DNA of 64,000 nt from Ochotona curzoniae (GCF_017591425.1 NW_024467121.1:21712707-21776706); one strand, 5' to 3'. Positions 21,191 to 33,154 are shown, numbered from the stretch's first letter. Made by a program: numbers and translations. Notes: generated by a model from the sequence alone, not told the origin.

Positions 21191-23049
21191 GCTGATAGTT
21201 TGTTTAGCCTACTGTAATCTTCTTGGGAAACCCTTTAATTAGTATTCCTAATTGAACCAGTAAAGCTTCATCATTTTGGAGCCTACTTATTTGAAATTTG
21301 TGATAATTAGACCCAGAATAGAATTGAAATTTATGGCAGCAAATTAATGACTTAAAAGAGTATTTTTTCCTAAGAGGTAAATAGCTTTTTAAATACCAGT
21401 TTAAAATGTACCAGTTGCAGATAAATTTTTCTGTTTCATTATCCACACAACAGTAGCGTGTTCTTTTCACTCTGAGCATTTGCAAACAATAAAAGGTGCA
21501 TGGCATAAAAAAATATGTAATCAAATCTGTCACTAATCAAGGCTGCGCTTATGTGAGTTTATACACAGCCATTCCCTTCACACTTCATCCCTCAACTTCA
21601 CTTTGTTCTGTTGCATTCTGATTAGGATTTCAACAGATTGTCTGAAAAAGGACTTGGTGAGTGGGAGCCCCTGTGGTGCTTATCGTTGGGCATTTATTTA
21701 GAGGGAGGAAATACAGGGTCATTCTTTTTCTGATATTCGGTAGCCTGAAACCTTTCATCAAATGGACGTCTTTTTCAAGAGACAAAATGGAAATAAATGA
21801 AGGGTGTGTCAGAACAAGTAACTAAAAGCCTTTTTTTTTCTTCCAAATGGATGTGTTTGTCAAATCTCTTATAGATTGTTACAGAAATGCCCAGGCGTGT
21901 TTCTGGCTAAATAGCCGCAGAGTGTAATGGCATCTGGTCAGTATTGGATACTGCTGCTCCTTTTGTGTTGTCTTTTCTTGTTTTCCGTGCAGAGGAAAGG
22001 GAAGTGTTCAGTTTAGCCCTTGGGATGCACAGGGAAAGGAGGAGAGGACCTGGCAGTGTGCTCTTGCCAGCTGTTTAGATATTGGCTGGCACTATCAGGC
22101 TGATTCTCAGTTTACTTCCTGGCATTCTCTGCGACTCTTGGAGACTGAGTCTCCATACCTCTAAGCCTTACATAGTCCAGCAAGGGGCAGGTGACCCTTC
22201 TCCCTTGTTCCCTGCTCTCCCTCTGGGAGCCATCTCTGTGGGCATACTTTATTGAGAAGAGAGGGTTGAAATGATTTGTTCCTCTTCCTAACTTAGGCTA
22301 CAGAAAAGTGAGGCTGTGGGGAGGATGGCTCATGAGGTTGCAGCATCGTTCACTACCCACCTAAGCCTTCCGAGGAAGAATGAGAATGGTTCCTGCCCGC
22401 TGCTAACCCTAAGTGTAGTGCAGCCGGAGCAGGTTAGCTGCCATAGTGAGATAATGCCGCTACCCCCGCTTTAGGAATGAGCCTGTAGAACGTGCTGGAT
22501 CCTTATTCAGAGACTCAACAAAGGTTTTTAGATAGGAAGAAGCATAATGAAAAGCTTGAGGTGATGTCTTTTGAGATTTAAAAATACTACCTTTCCTTTT
22601 ATGTTGACTTTATTTCTTGATTTGGTATTGTATTAGTTTGGCTTATTAATGCTAATTACCAGGAATAATACATGGATTTAAGAACTTGTCCTATGTTTAA
22701 TTTCTGGCAACATTTTTGTACTTAAATGCTTAGCATGATTTGTTGGCAAAAACAAATACAGTGCATTGTAGGCTAGCAGATTAACATTTGCAGATAAGCC
22801 TGCTTTGAAGGTTTTTAAAATCTAATTTAGGAGCATAATTATCATAATAGCATTCCTTTGTTTTATGTGAGTTGTGTTAGATATTAATGTTGAAGTGAAG
22901 GTACCTGGCTCAGAACCTTTCTTGAGACAAAATAGTCTACACCTTTGGCAAATTTCCAGTATATTATATTACAAATTAAAACATTTTGATTTAGGCCTTT
23001 CAAAGTTTTTCTTCCTCTGGGAGAACAAGGTGCTGCAGGTTCAGAACAG
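21191..23049. other. Mostly repeat-free block, possible regulatory or exon content
   Basis: No transposon recognised over about 1.8 kb. Two splice-like contexts occur: a possible 31-nt segment at 21626-21656 (acceptor ATTCTGATTAG, donor GTGAGT), and a good acceptor tract ending CAG at 21992 followed by an open frame to TAA at 22162-22164. Neither peptide is recognised. GC content rises at about 21880-22480. Confidence 0.25.
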
Positions 23050-23165
23050 AGTCTGGACCAGTTTGACCTGTTGTTTGACTCTGGGCAAGTTGCCTCACAT
23101 CTGTGTCCTGTGGTGGCAGCATCTGAAAATGGAGATGACAACCCACGTGTGTTGCATAGCTGGTT
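23050..23165 (+). mobile_element. MIR element
   Basis: The run GACTCTGGGCAAGTTGCCTC then CTGAAAATGGAGATGACAAC matches the MIR core in sense orientation (the family reads ...GGGCAAGTTACTTAACCTC...TCTGTAAAATGGGGATAAT). Confidence 0.7.
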
Positions 23166-23830
23166 TATATCATTTTAGTTTCAGATGAGAGTACCCATGT
23201 TTCCTGTGCAAATTATCCTGATTTGTCATTCCTCTTTTCATGATGGTTTTGGAGGTGTCATTTTTGAGAGGGTGACGCATCTTTGCAATTGCTTTTTTGG
23301 CTGAGACATAAAGGTAAGACATTAGTCCAGTCCCCACTGCAGCTGCTAGGAGTGGAATTCTGGACTTGATGCCTTTGCAGGTGGATGCCTCTACGCCTGA
23401 GGAACAGGCTCCCCAGCAAAAGGACTGGTTGCATCCTGAGGAGGTTCTTAGGTGTATTACCAAAGTAAGACTGACGTTTCTCCTTTTTTTTTTTTTTGGA
23501 AGTGTAACAATAGCAAATTCTGCTGTAGTCCATTGCTGTTGGCAATGTGCTGTTACATTTTACATGGTTTGTTTTGCACAGATGAAGTTGTACCTAGGAA
23601 TCTGATTGCAAAACACTGGCATGCTGATCTCTAGCTCTGGTCTCTTGTTCTCCCTACAGCCTTCCTACCTCCTTCTCAATCACCTCCGTCTGAGCACTGC
23701 ATATCAGCAAATGGATGATGCTTAAACATCTAGTTTTGCATTATCAATTCTGATTTTGCTTTCTGATTTTGCTTTGTGATTGTATCATCAGAAGAGGTTT
23801 TATGAGAAAGAAAATTGTAAAAGAAATGGA
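23166..23830. other. Unassigned stretch with overlapping open frames
   Basis: A minus-strand frame of 97 codons (23463-23170) and a plus-strand frame at 23366-23605 overlap here. The plus frame contains text like DASTPEEQAPQQKDW after an acceptor-like GCAG at 23381. Neither matches a protein that I can name, and a T run at 23485-23497 breaks the minus frame upstream. Possibly an old retrocopy, possibly chance. Confidence 0.2.
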
Positions 23831-24136
23831 GACCCATGCTGTCATGCAGTGGAGTACACTATTGTTTGTAGTACCTACATTCATGTTGGAGTGATGGTTC
23901 TGGTGCCTCCTTGGAAAGATGGTAGATGATGCCCTTGAAGCTTTTGACCCTGTCACCCACATGAGAGCCTAAGATGGAGTTTCAGACTGCTGGCCCAGCC
24001 CTGGGAGTTGGGGCCATTTGGGAAGTGAACCAATGGATGAACTATTTTCTCCTCTCTTGTTCTCTTTTTGGCTCTCCCAGGTTTTCTCTATTACTCTGCA
24101 TTTCAAAAAATATATAATACATCTTTTAAAAAGCAT
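23831..24136 (+). mobile_element. Old CSINE copy
   Basis: Head GACCCATGCTGTCATGCAGT, middle TGACCCTGTCACCCACATGA, then GGCCATTTGGGAAGTGAACC and a tail near 24110-24130. Strongly diverged but co-linear with the family. Confidence 0.65.
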
Positions 24137-24448
24137 AAATTTATTTGAGGGACCTACCTTGCAACCTAATACTACAGGCAACTTTGAAAAATAAGAAGTA
24201 ACAGATTTTTACTGCTTGGGTGTTCCTTTTTACGCTGACCTACAGTTTAATTTCCAGTGTCTAGATGTAATAGTGTTAAACATAAGACATATAAACAAAA
24301 TCATCTGGAACTTTTTTTTTTCCCACACTGAACACTTCTGACTCTAGTTTTCAGAAGTTTCCTTCTTCTAACCACACCTTTATCACTTCATTAAACAGAA
24401 TATTTAACTCTCCTTATTTTTTGTTCTAAACAGTCACACATACTGGAT
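24137..24448. other. Unassigned AT-rich stretch
   Basis: Nothing recognised; a T run of about 10 sits near 24312. Confidence 0.3.
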
Positions 24449-24730
24449 TTACTTAGGCTGAAGAGTGGCCAAACTGGTTGCAAATTGATTCTCACAAACT
24501 CTTTGCACAGTCCTTTGTTCTTCCCCTAAGTTCTTGTCGAGGACTATTTGCTCCTCTTGTAGCAACACCAGCTTAGTCAATGCTGGGAGAGTGTGGCCTT
24601 CATAACTCTGTGGCTTTCCTATCACTTGATGCTGGCTGAGCCTCTCCTGGGCACATTGTGCACACACACCACCAGCATATACGTAAAGCTCTAGGTTTCT
24701 GTCAGATTGCTGTGTACATCTGTTCTTCAT
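24449..24730 (-). CDS. Unassigned 93-codon open frame
   Basis: Uninterrupted ATG-to-stop frame on the minus strand with balanced amino-acid composition (for example QEEQIVLDKNLGEEQRTVQR, which could be helical). No domain, signal peptide or membrane segment recognised, and no promoter, splice or poly-A context seen. It is not inside a repeat that I can identify, which is why it is listed. Chance or a decayed retrocopy are both reasonable. Confidence 0.12.
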   Translation of the reverse strand: MKNRCTQQSDRNLELYVYAGGVCAQCAQERLSQHQVIGKPQSYEGHTLPALTKLVLLQEEQIVLDKNLGEEQRTVQRVCENQFATSLATLQPK

Positions 24731-25549
24731 TCAAGCAAAAATAATAGAGCAGATCTAAATGAAGTAAATCATTGATACAGTTGCGTACTTAATGAAAGTA
24801 ATCTTGCTTGCTAGATTCATGTCCAGGAACAATTGTCCTTAGTTCTGATAATGAATTCTTTCCCTGGAGAGCTCCACGGGAGTGGTTTGTGGGAGGACAT
24901 TAGTGGGTGGACAAGTATCTGATGTTTATAGCAGGAGGTATGTCTTCAGAGTACCAATATGGTTTAGAATCGGAAGAAATTGGAAATCCTGGCACGATGG
25001 ATGTTAAAGCCCAGATGTTCTCCTCATCCTCCTCGGACCTTTGCCCCCAATTGCCTAGTTCATGATTGAAGTTTTTATCTTTAATTTCAGGAGATAAGGA
25101 TCATGGAAGAGGGAGAGGGAGTAAATGGATGATATTTAGGTTACTTAGCAGTCAGATAGTTCCAGCTCAAAATAGTGTTATAAACAACAACAAAAAGCAA
25201 TAAAAACCCCCGTTCTTTACCAACTGGCTGTCTGATCTCTGAACAAATATGGGAATATGCAAAAACACTTGCCATGTTACAGTTTGTTATGTTTTATCAG
25301 TTTTGATAGGTTCACCTTTATTTTATTACTGAGGATCATTACGATCTTTGTGATATACATAGGGCATCTTGTTCTTACAGCTGTATCCTGATTGGCCTGT
25401 GTTGTCTTTAAGTGGCTGTTATAGTAACTTTAAAAGGCCTCTATGGACTTTTATTTACTGGAACTTGTACTTTTGTCATTTTTCTCAAAAACTTTACTGA
25501 TTCAAAGACAGAGTGCTACTAATAAAATATTGAATTCTGCTACTCTCTG
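24731..25549. other. Unassigned stretch
   Basis: No recognised repeat or gene. Confidence 0.3.
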
Positions 25550-26300
25550 CTTACATCCAAGACTTTAATTATAAGCCACAATTACACTGGAATAGTAAAC
25601 TGTAAATAATTTAACATGTTTCTCAGCAGGTGGATTGCAGCACATAGAGCAACATGTAATTATACTCAGATTTATTTGTCCCCGATCCAGCATGCTGTGC
25701 TTGGGTGTTCAAAGCCAATGAAGTTGGCCCCGCCCGCATAAGAAGCTAATGAATTAGTGTAAATACTTATGAGCACTGTGATACAACAGGACAGATAACT
25801 AAAGAATGAAAACTTGTAAACAGTTAAGAGGAATTTTGTAAGATTTATGAGATGTCTGGAAAGTATTTACTAGTGTTTACTACCAATTTTATTGAAGAGT
25901 TAAACATCACTGTCTTTCCTCCAGTTTATGGTTTATTGTTAAATTGTTTTAAAAAATAGCTTCAATCTGTCCTCATTCAGGCAGTACCAATTTTGGCTAT
26001 AAATGGGCTAAAATTTACCTCCTGGCTATTTATAAAAGAGAGAAAGATAAAATCTTTAGTGAAATTACACCATACCAAAATTAAATACACAATCTTGACC
26101 CACCTGAAAGAACTTTTTATGAACTTCTAAAATACATATATTCAAATTGTGCAGAAGCCAATTACATATCTACTAATTCATTAAAATTGAACTTCTGAGG
26201 ACATCCACTAAGCCTCATTTTATTAGGCCAGTTTGAATGATTATGTTTGTACTTCATGTTGAACTGAGTTATTTTTTGTTTGTAATTTGCTTTAAGAAAT
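25550..26300. promoter_or_regulatory. Repeat-free, homeobox-site-rich block (candidate conserved element)
   Basis: About 750 bp without identifiable transposon sequence. It has repeated TAATTA/TAATGA cores (ATTATAAGCCACAATTACAC, ACATGTAATTATACTC, GCTAATGAATTAGTG) and a MEF2-type CTATTTATAA at 26026-26035 that fits YTAWWWWTAR. Such composition is typical of developmental non-coding enhancers, but I cannot test conservation, so this is inference. Confidence 0.2.
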
Positions 26301-26923
26301 GGTCCCCCAGAAATCTAGCTTAAGATCTAGTATTCTGTTTAGACATTTATATTATGACAAGCACAAAATCTGTTCTAGACAGCCTTTTCAACTCTGTGAA
26401 CTTTATCTCTGTCCTCTCCTTTTCAAGTTTGTTCATTAGGAATTTTATAAAGTAAATTAATGACAGTGATCTCGTGTTGGGGGGGCTTATAAAACACAGC
26501 AGATATAAAGTGGAAAAGAAACATGTGGGACAGAGAATAAAAAATGTCTTATGTTAATACTAGAAATACTTCTCACAATGAAACCAAAGGAAAGAGAATA
26601 AAAAGGCTTATTTAAGTAGGTCTTATGTTGCTTATGAGCAAGACCTTTGACTTAATTATATCTTGTCTGTTGACACTGAGTAAAACACTGTTTTGCTTAT
26701 GATGTTGTTAGGAGATCATTGTCAAATGGAGAGTGGAAGTGTGAGGCCTTAGAAGGACTTTGAGAGTATCCTCACGTATGCAGTGCTATGTTTCTGATGT
26801 GAATTGGCTGAACTATGTTTCAGTATTGAATATTAATTTGCTGACATTATGGACTTAAATTACATTTAGAGGTGATAAAATAGAGGACGATGTATTTATA
26901 TAGTTGAAACTCAGTAGAGTTTT

Positions 26924-26924
<1 letters not shown>
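26301..26924. other. Unassigned AT-rich stretch
   Basis: No recognised repeat or exon. Confidence 0.3.

Positions 26925-26963
<39 letters not shown>
26925..26963. repeat. (TC)n microsatellite
   Basis: Uninterrupted TC run of about 39 bases. It directly adjoins the tail side of the minus-strand CSINE at 26964, so it probably grew from the junction of element tail and target. Confidence 0.95.
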
Positions 26964-26966
<3 letters not shown>

Positions 26967-27243
26967 TTAAGATTTTTTTGAGAGGCAAAATTAGAGACCA
27001 GCGGTAGGGGACTGCATGGAACTAGATATTCACACCCCAAATGGCCACAATGGCATCACCGAACCAAAAACTTCATTCGGGTCTCTCATGCGGGATACAG
27101 GAACCCAAGCATTTGAATCTTCTGTTTTTCCAGGTCCAAAAGCAGGGAGCTGCTTCAGATGTGGAGCAGATGGGATTTGAACTGCCTTATTTGGGATACC
27201 ACATTGCAGACAATTTACACCACTGTGCTCCATTGTCAGCACC
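26964..27243 (-). mobile_element. Old CSINE copy
   Basis: GGTTTAAGATTTTTTTGAGA at the tail side, GGTCTCTCATGCGGGATACA in the middle, and ACACCACTGTGCTCCATTGT at the head. Diverged. Confidence 0.7.
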
Positions 27244-28615
27244 TTGTATACTTTTAGATTGCCTCAACATATAAATCTGGAATTACAAGGTAGATAAATT
27301 TGGGGGTACTTATTCTCTTAACCTCAGAATTACTGCATTGAATTGCCTTAGTGTTCCTTGAAATAATAAGCATCTCTGTTAAATATAAATCTTAATTCTG
27401 GTTAAGCAATACATTTTGCACATAACGTTTTAGTAATGCGTTGACTAAATAAAGCAAGGTATATATCTGAATACAGTTCTTGAAGCCAATTCCTAAACCC
27501 TCTGTGTTAATTTATTTAGACTGTTTTAACCATATAAAGTTGACCTGGAGAACCGTAAGGAAAACATTTCCTTTTGTAATCTATGCTTTATACTACCGCA
27601 GATTCAGCAAGGAATTGGATACTGAAAAACACTGACATTTCGCCATCTCTTGTTAGTGTTTTCATCTATCAAGAACTTTATGTATAATAAGTTATATCTT
27701 GCCTTTCTGTCCAGAAAGAATTTTAGTCTTGAGTAAGGACATATGCAACATGAAATTCAAAATAGAACGTAAGTGGAATAGTCAGGGTAAGAAGTTAGAA
27801 AAATGTTGAAATCAGAAACAGGATTTGTTTATAAAACACAGGTTTTGGGGAGTTAGTAACAAAAGGAAGAGCTCACATTTGTCTGTTTGCCTTTGAAGAA
27901 AACCAGTACAGAGGGTTCCCATGAAGAGTGAAATGCTTCCTGGTCTGTGTCAGAATTTTCTAGTCCAGTCCCCTCCTGAAGGATGGAGGAGGGAGTTGAC
28001 CTCTGGGAAACCCTGCTAAAATGGTGACATTTATTTGGACAAATATGTATTGAACCAGAACAGTTTTGTTGGTTATCAAGCCAGACAATGAGCATGCGGA
28101 ATGGGAGGGTACATCGATAAAATAGAATAGAAATGAATGGGAAATCCCAGTGCATTGTGGCGAATTCTGTGAAGGTGTGTAAGCACAAGTTACTTTTTTC
28201 TCTATTCCTGGCTGGAGGACGGGAAGCTCTAAGGATGCGCTAAGGTGTGCCTCAGCTTGGTTCTAATGGGCACATGCTTTTCCTAACCTAGTCAGAAGCA
28301 GAAACATTGCAGTTGGCCAGGATTAAGAGGTGCAGGCCAGAAACGTGATGCCTCTGAGAACTGCATGGAATAGTTCTGCTTCACTGGCACAGAGGACCAA
28401 CGGAAGAAGGTGTTGAGAACTGCAACAGAGGGAGAACTCGGACATGTCAGAAGAAGGCTTTACTAAACCCTGCTCCGATGACTAAGTGCCATGGGAGCCT
28501 TTATGATCTTCAGCAAGGGGAGGCCCCGTGGAGGATGACTGAGTCTCAAGCAGAGACTGGGTTACTTTAGTGATGCAAATAAGATGGCAGAATGCTGGGT
28601 TAAAGTGGTGGTAAG
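27244..28615. other. Unassigned stretch
   Basis: No element named with confidence. A 111-codon minus frame at 28188-27853 lacks motif or splice support. Slightly GC-richer at about 28200-28560. Confidence 0.3.
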
Positions 28616-28912
28616 GAGACCAGCATTGTGGCATTGCAAGTTAAGCTGCTGCTTTATGAGCTGGCATTTAATATGGGCACTGGTTCAAGTGCTGGATGTT
28701 TCACTTCAGATTCAGCTGCCTGGGAAACAGCGGAAGATGACTCAGGTCCTTGGGATCCTTGCTGTGCAAGTGAGAGACCCAAATGGAGTTTTAGGCTTCT
28801 AATTTGTAGCTATTTGGGCAGTGAGCAAGGGGATGAAGGGTTGATTGATCTAATATGTATCTGTCTCCCACTCCTTCCTTCCTCTGTAACTTTGACTTTT
28901 AAGCAAAAAAGG
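28616..28912 (+). mobile_element. Old CSINE copy
   Basis: Head GAGACCAGCATTGTGGCATT, middle TGCCTGGGAAACAGCGGAAG, tail TTGACTTTTAAGCAAAAAAG. Belongs to the older branch whose text runs AAGATGACTCAGGTCCTTGG. Confidence 0.75.
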
Positions 28913-29746
28913 AGAGAGAACATAAGCCTAAATCACTATTTTTGAAAAGGCCTGCTTGCAAAGTCGGGTCTTGACTGACACTTGGCAGTTTAGATTCCAG
29001 GGAGATTTTCCGTTATCTCATAAAAGTGGTTCACTATGCCTTAATTGTATGTATGAACAAAATGGTTTGTGTTGAACACCTGCTGTCCTTCTGGAAATCT
29101 AATATAAGGCACAAGTTGCCTGTGTGATTGGCCACTGAGTCTCTAATGAGCGTCCCTGAGTGGCAACATTTCACACATTATCACAGCCCCTTGCTGGAGA
29201 AATGGAGTGTGTTTTGTGCAACTCCACTGGGAGAAGACTCTTGGAAATGTGCACTTGGTTCCCCCCACCTCTTCCCCCATGCATCTTTTCCCCTTTGCTG
29301 ACTTTGCTCAGTATCTTTTCGCTGTAATCAATCCCAGTCATGAGTGTGACAGTATGCCGAGTCCTGTGGGTCCTCCTGGCCAATCACAAACACAGAGCTT
29401 TCTTGGATTCCTCGTGATGTGCTCACATGTTGGACAGAGAAAGAACATGAGAAAGAAGCTGATTTGGGAGTAGGAGTAGGATACTCACTGTTAGTTTTTT
29501 TAGTGTAGTCGCTTCTGTTGCTTTATTGGATTCATTCTGAGCTAGCATTAAATCATTGGCTGTAGGCTGCCTATTTCCAAATTAATTTACTAGGAAAATT
29601 TTTTCAACATAATTTATTCAGAAAATATTTGCTGGAAACTTGGTGAATATTTGAAGTTTGTTAGGTGTCATATAGGTCATAAAGTGTTTAGGAATATGGA
29701 TTGAGAGTCGGAGGATAGGATATTTACCTTTGAAAAATAAAATATT
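28913..29746. other. Unassigned stretch
   Basis: No repeat or exon recognised. A GC-richer 200 bp near 29190-29400 has short frames on both strands without support. Confidence 0.3.
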
Positions 29747-30037
29747 GGAGCCAACATTTTGCCTAATGTTTAAGGCATACATCCCGTAGGAGAGTACCTG
29801 AGTTCAATACCCAACTCTTGCTCCTGATTCAAGCTTCCTGCTTCTCTAGACTCTGTGTCAATAGTGATAGCTCAAATAATTGGGTTCCTGCCACCCTGGT
29901 GGAAGAACTTGATTGGGTTCTGGCCTCCAAACTTCTCCAAGGCCCAGCTGTGTCCATTTTGGACATTTGGGGAATGAATCAGTGGATGGAAACTCTGTAT
30001 CTATCTCTGCCTCTCAAATAAATTAATCCTTTAAACA
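29747..30037 (+). mobile_element. Old CSINE copy
   Basis: GGAGCCAACATTTTGCCTAA at the head and CTGCCTCTCAAATAAATTAA at the tail. The middle retains GGACATTTGGGGAATGAATC. Confidence 0.75.
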
Positions 30038-30047
30038 TTTTTAATGA

Positions 30048-30270
30048 GGTGCCAGTGTTGTGGCACAGTGTGTTAAGCTGCTGCCTGCAATACCAGCTTC
30101 ATATATGAGTGTTAGTTTTAGTATTGGCTGCTCCACTTCTGACCAGGCTCCCTGCTAATGCACCCTATAAAACACCAGAAGATGACATAAGTATTTGAGC
30201 CCTGGCCATCTATGTGGGAAATCTGGAAGGGATTTGGCCTAGTCCATCTGTGGCCATTTGGTGATGAATT
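30048..30270 (+). mobile_element. CSINE, 3' part missing
   Basis: Starts ten bases after the previous copy with GCCAGTGTTGTGGCACAGTG. It runs through GTGGGAAATCTGGAAGG and stops after GGCCATTTGGTGATGAATTT, without CT-rich stretch or tail. Same orientation as its neighbour. Confidence 0.75.
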
Positions 30271-30695
30271 TGGTCTGTAGTGTGTCTGTTTTGAATTAAG
30301 GACAGTTTTCTCAATTGCATATACCAGTCATCTTGACCATTAGCACTGGAACACTTTAGGAGTTTTCTCAATGAAAAACATAATTGCATATTGGAAATGT
30401 CACTTTTTAAAAGAATACTATTTTTTTCCTCTGGATACTTTTTTCAACTATTTATTAGAAAGAAAGCCTACAGAGATATATGGAGTATTTTTCTATTGCA
30501 CAGAGGTTAAGTCCCTCTCCAATGGACCCTAAGTCACTGACCAATCTTGTTATTGTCTCAAGAATCTCCTTTGTGTGTGTGCTTTCCTGTTAAGCACAGA
30601 GATTGGTGATGATCTCTGTCCCACCATATCAGTGATCTGAGTTGGGTGAAGATGAGCTGAGTGTCTTTCCTGGTTCCAAGTCCTGATAAACAGCT
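30271..30695. other. Unassigned stretch with a possible CSINE scrap
   Basis: The text TATTTATTAGAAAGAAAGCC near 30450 could be an eroded CSINE tail. Otherwise nothing named. Confidence 0.25.
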
Positions 30696-30708
30696 CCCCA
30701 TTTAATTT

Positions 30709-30887
30709 ATTATTATTATTATTACTTTTACAATTTTGTATAGGCTAGGATTCCCCGCCCCAAACTCCCACCCCCTGTCAGATTTTGCCCATTTTGTTAC
30801 AGTAGTGTAGTTCTTCATAAGGAATCATAATTCCATCAGTCCCTTATTTAAGTGTACCCCGACATTGTTGGTACAATGTCAGACAGC
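30709..30887 (-). mobile_element. 5'-truncated LINE 3' end with 13-bp TSD
   Basis: About 180 bp. On the minus strand it has a G-rich stretch (GGGGGTGGGAGTTTGGGGCG) and then an A-rich tail that has become (TAA)n. The direct repeat CCCCATTTAATTT occurs at 30696-30708 and 30888-30900. G-rich tract plus A-tail plus TSD fits a truncated L1. It is not the same 3' end as the 15547-16854 family. Confidence 0.75.
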
Positions 30888-30900
30888 CCCCATTTAATTT

Positions 30901-31400
30901 TCAGGGCTCATGTGTGTTACACTGAAAAGCCATGCAGAGTCTTGGCTTCATGTTCTCGAGATCCTAAAGAAATATGAGCAAGCAATGAGTTGAGTTTATA
31001 AGTACACAAAGAGTTAACTGAGTTGTCTAATTCAGAAGCTTAGATTCTTATGTGGTGGCTCTTTTCTCTAAAGAAAAACATTTTTGTCTTTGGTTTAAAA
31101 ACCCTCAGTAGTGCTAGCCCTTGTTATCAGCCATTGTACTTGGAATGGATACTGTCAAGTCAGTTCCTGTTTTGTACACATGAATCAAAAGTCCCATTTA
31201 AAATAATTGTTTGTAAAATTTTTTGTACTCTGTTTTTACACTTTAATATTACTGGACTTGAAATGGATTACCAAATCATATATTGATCCAAAAAAGGGTA
31301 TGCATTTACACGTTTATTTTTGTTACTATGTGTTTGTTGTTTGCTAATGTGCTTATGATACACTCCCTTGATATATCTTTGTTATTTTTCCATTAAGAGT
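30901..31400. other. Unassigned stretch
   Basis: Nothing recognised; a 78-codon plus frame at 31050-31286 lacks support. Confidence 0.3.
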
Positions 31401-31709
31401 TTTTGTTTTTTAAAGATTTAGTTACTTTAGTTACTTGAGAGGCAGTTACCTAGGAAAAGAAAAAGCAAGTTTTACATACGTTGGTTTCACTCCCCAAATG
31501 GCTGCAATGGATCAGGCTGGGTCAAGGCAGAGCCTGGATCCAGGAGCGTCTTCTAGGTTTTCCACATGGGTTCAGAGTTCCCAAACACTTGGTCCATCCT
31601 GCAGTGCCTTCTTGGACACATTAGTGGAGAGCTGGATTGGAAGTAGAGCAAGTTGTTTGAACTCGTGCCTGAATGGGGTGCTAGTACTGCAGGTGACATT
31701 GTTCACCTG
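31401..31709 (-). mobile_element. Old CSINE copy
   Basis: Tail TTTTTAAAGATTTAGTTACT, middle CTTCTAGGTTTTCCACATGG, head-side CTAGTACTGCAGGTGACATT. Diverged; end at the head is approximate. Confidence 0.7.
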
Positions 31710-33116
31710 AGAAGAAAATAAGTAAATGTTTATCAGTGAAAATGATGCTTGAAGGAAAGCTCATCACATGCTCCAGGATAGTGATGACTGAGGGGCCAGA
31801 AAAACAGGCTAAAGCATGGAGTCAGTTTGTTCCTTTTCTGCTTTTTGAAAAATGAATCTGCAGGTATCAAGGAAGATACTTTGCTACTTTGAGATCATTG
31901 TGACATTTTTAAATTAATTATGTTCAGAACGAAGATATAACAATTCTATGAAATGTATTCTCATGTAATATTGAACTCTTAAATTAGCTATTTGAAATAT
32001 TTTTGACAAATCCTTTCAGAAATAGAGTATTAAAGACAAAACATTTGTTAAAAATTAGTGTATTTAGTAGTATCTGAATTAATATTGATGAACACTGCCA
32101 AAATAAAAATTGTAACAAATATTCTGTTTGTGTCAACTTTCATATTAATTCTTAAATACATTCTGTCCAACATAAATAGATTTTGCTTAACAAATATCGT
32201 TGCCAGTTAGGCTCTTACCAGTTTAAGCTGGCTTCTGCAAACAAGGAACATATTTCTTTTTCATTAGTTCTCCTAATTGAGTTCCAGAAAATGAAATGTT
32301 GTTATGCCACAGGATAATTGTGTCTTCTTTGTCTTTTTCTTGAAGCTTCTCAAAAAAAAAAAAAAACATGTTAAAAGGAGAGGAATATATCTTTCTTAAA
32401 TCCATCTCCCTGTAGCCTCAAATCCAGTAACACTTTTGATCATTTCTGTGATGTTTGGCCTTTGTCAGTTTTCACGACTGCGTAGTGCTATGTTCGCTCA
32501 GCATATCTCCTGATAAAGCATGAGTGAAAGATCCTTTTTGTCAGAATACCTCTGCTTGATCAAATCTCTACAATCCAAGAACAATAATTCAACTATTGCT
32601 AAAGTTCATCAGTTCGTATAGAATAGTTATATCACTTGGATTTCACTGAATTCCTTTTTATTTTTGCCAGGGTGAATTTGCTTTATTATCCCTGACTGTT
32701 CTGGTTAGGAAAACCTGGCAGAAGCATGCCACTTGACTTTGTCCTAACATCTGTTGCATTTCTCATTGACTTTGATCACTAGTGAATTTGGAGACCATTA
32801 GATATGTGGATTTGAGTAAGTACATGGATGTCTTTGTTATCCAGAAGAAACATTTTCTATACGTTATTTTCTTTGCACTGAAAGTCCTGTATACTACAGT
32901 ATTTTGAAAATGTGTAACTATTTTTGTTTCCTTAATCAAAATGTTTTTTTTTCTTTTGCAATGCAAGTTCTGTGGGAGAGTAAAGTATTTTTATGGCTCT
33001 TCAGACCGTCAGTTGTTACCTTGGCTATAAAAAGACTTTCATGAGTTTCATTATACTGACTTTTCAAAGGGGATCTTCCAAAGATTTAAGAAAGTGTAAA
33101 ATTTTTATTTCTTTAG
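31710..33116. other. Unassigned stretch
   Basis: AT-rich, no repeat named. An A run of 14 lies near 32351. The last 30 bases before 33117 form a pyrimidine-rich acceptor-like tract ending CTTTAG. Confidence 0.3.
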
Positions 33117-33154
33117 AAGGAGAAAGGCAAGAAAAAGACCCAGTTCTGCCAAAG
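33117..33154 (+). CDS. Candidate short coding exon
   Basis: A 38-nt segment between an acceptor-like TTTTTATTTCTTTAG and a donor-like AAAG|GTAAAT. If read so that the last base starts a codon, it gives RKARKRPSSAK and joins in frame to the segment at 34767. The intron would then be 1612 bp and contain an old L1 piece and a CSINE. Gene not recognised. The splice signals are good but not unusual for chance in this much DNA. Confidence 0.28.

Noticed and set aside
23170..23463. Processed pseudogene on the minus strand
   Set aside because: The frame reads somewhat protein-like, but no parent protein, downstream A-tail or TSD was found; left as an unassigned stretch.
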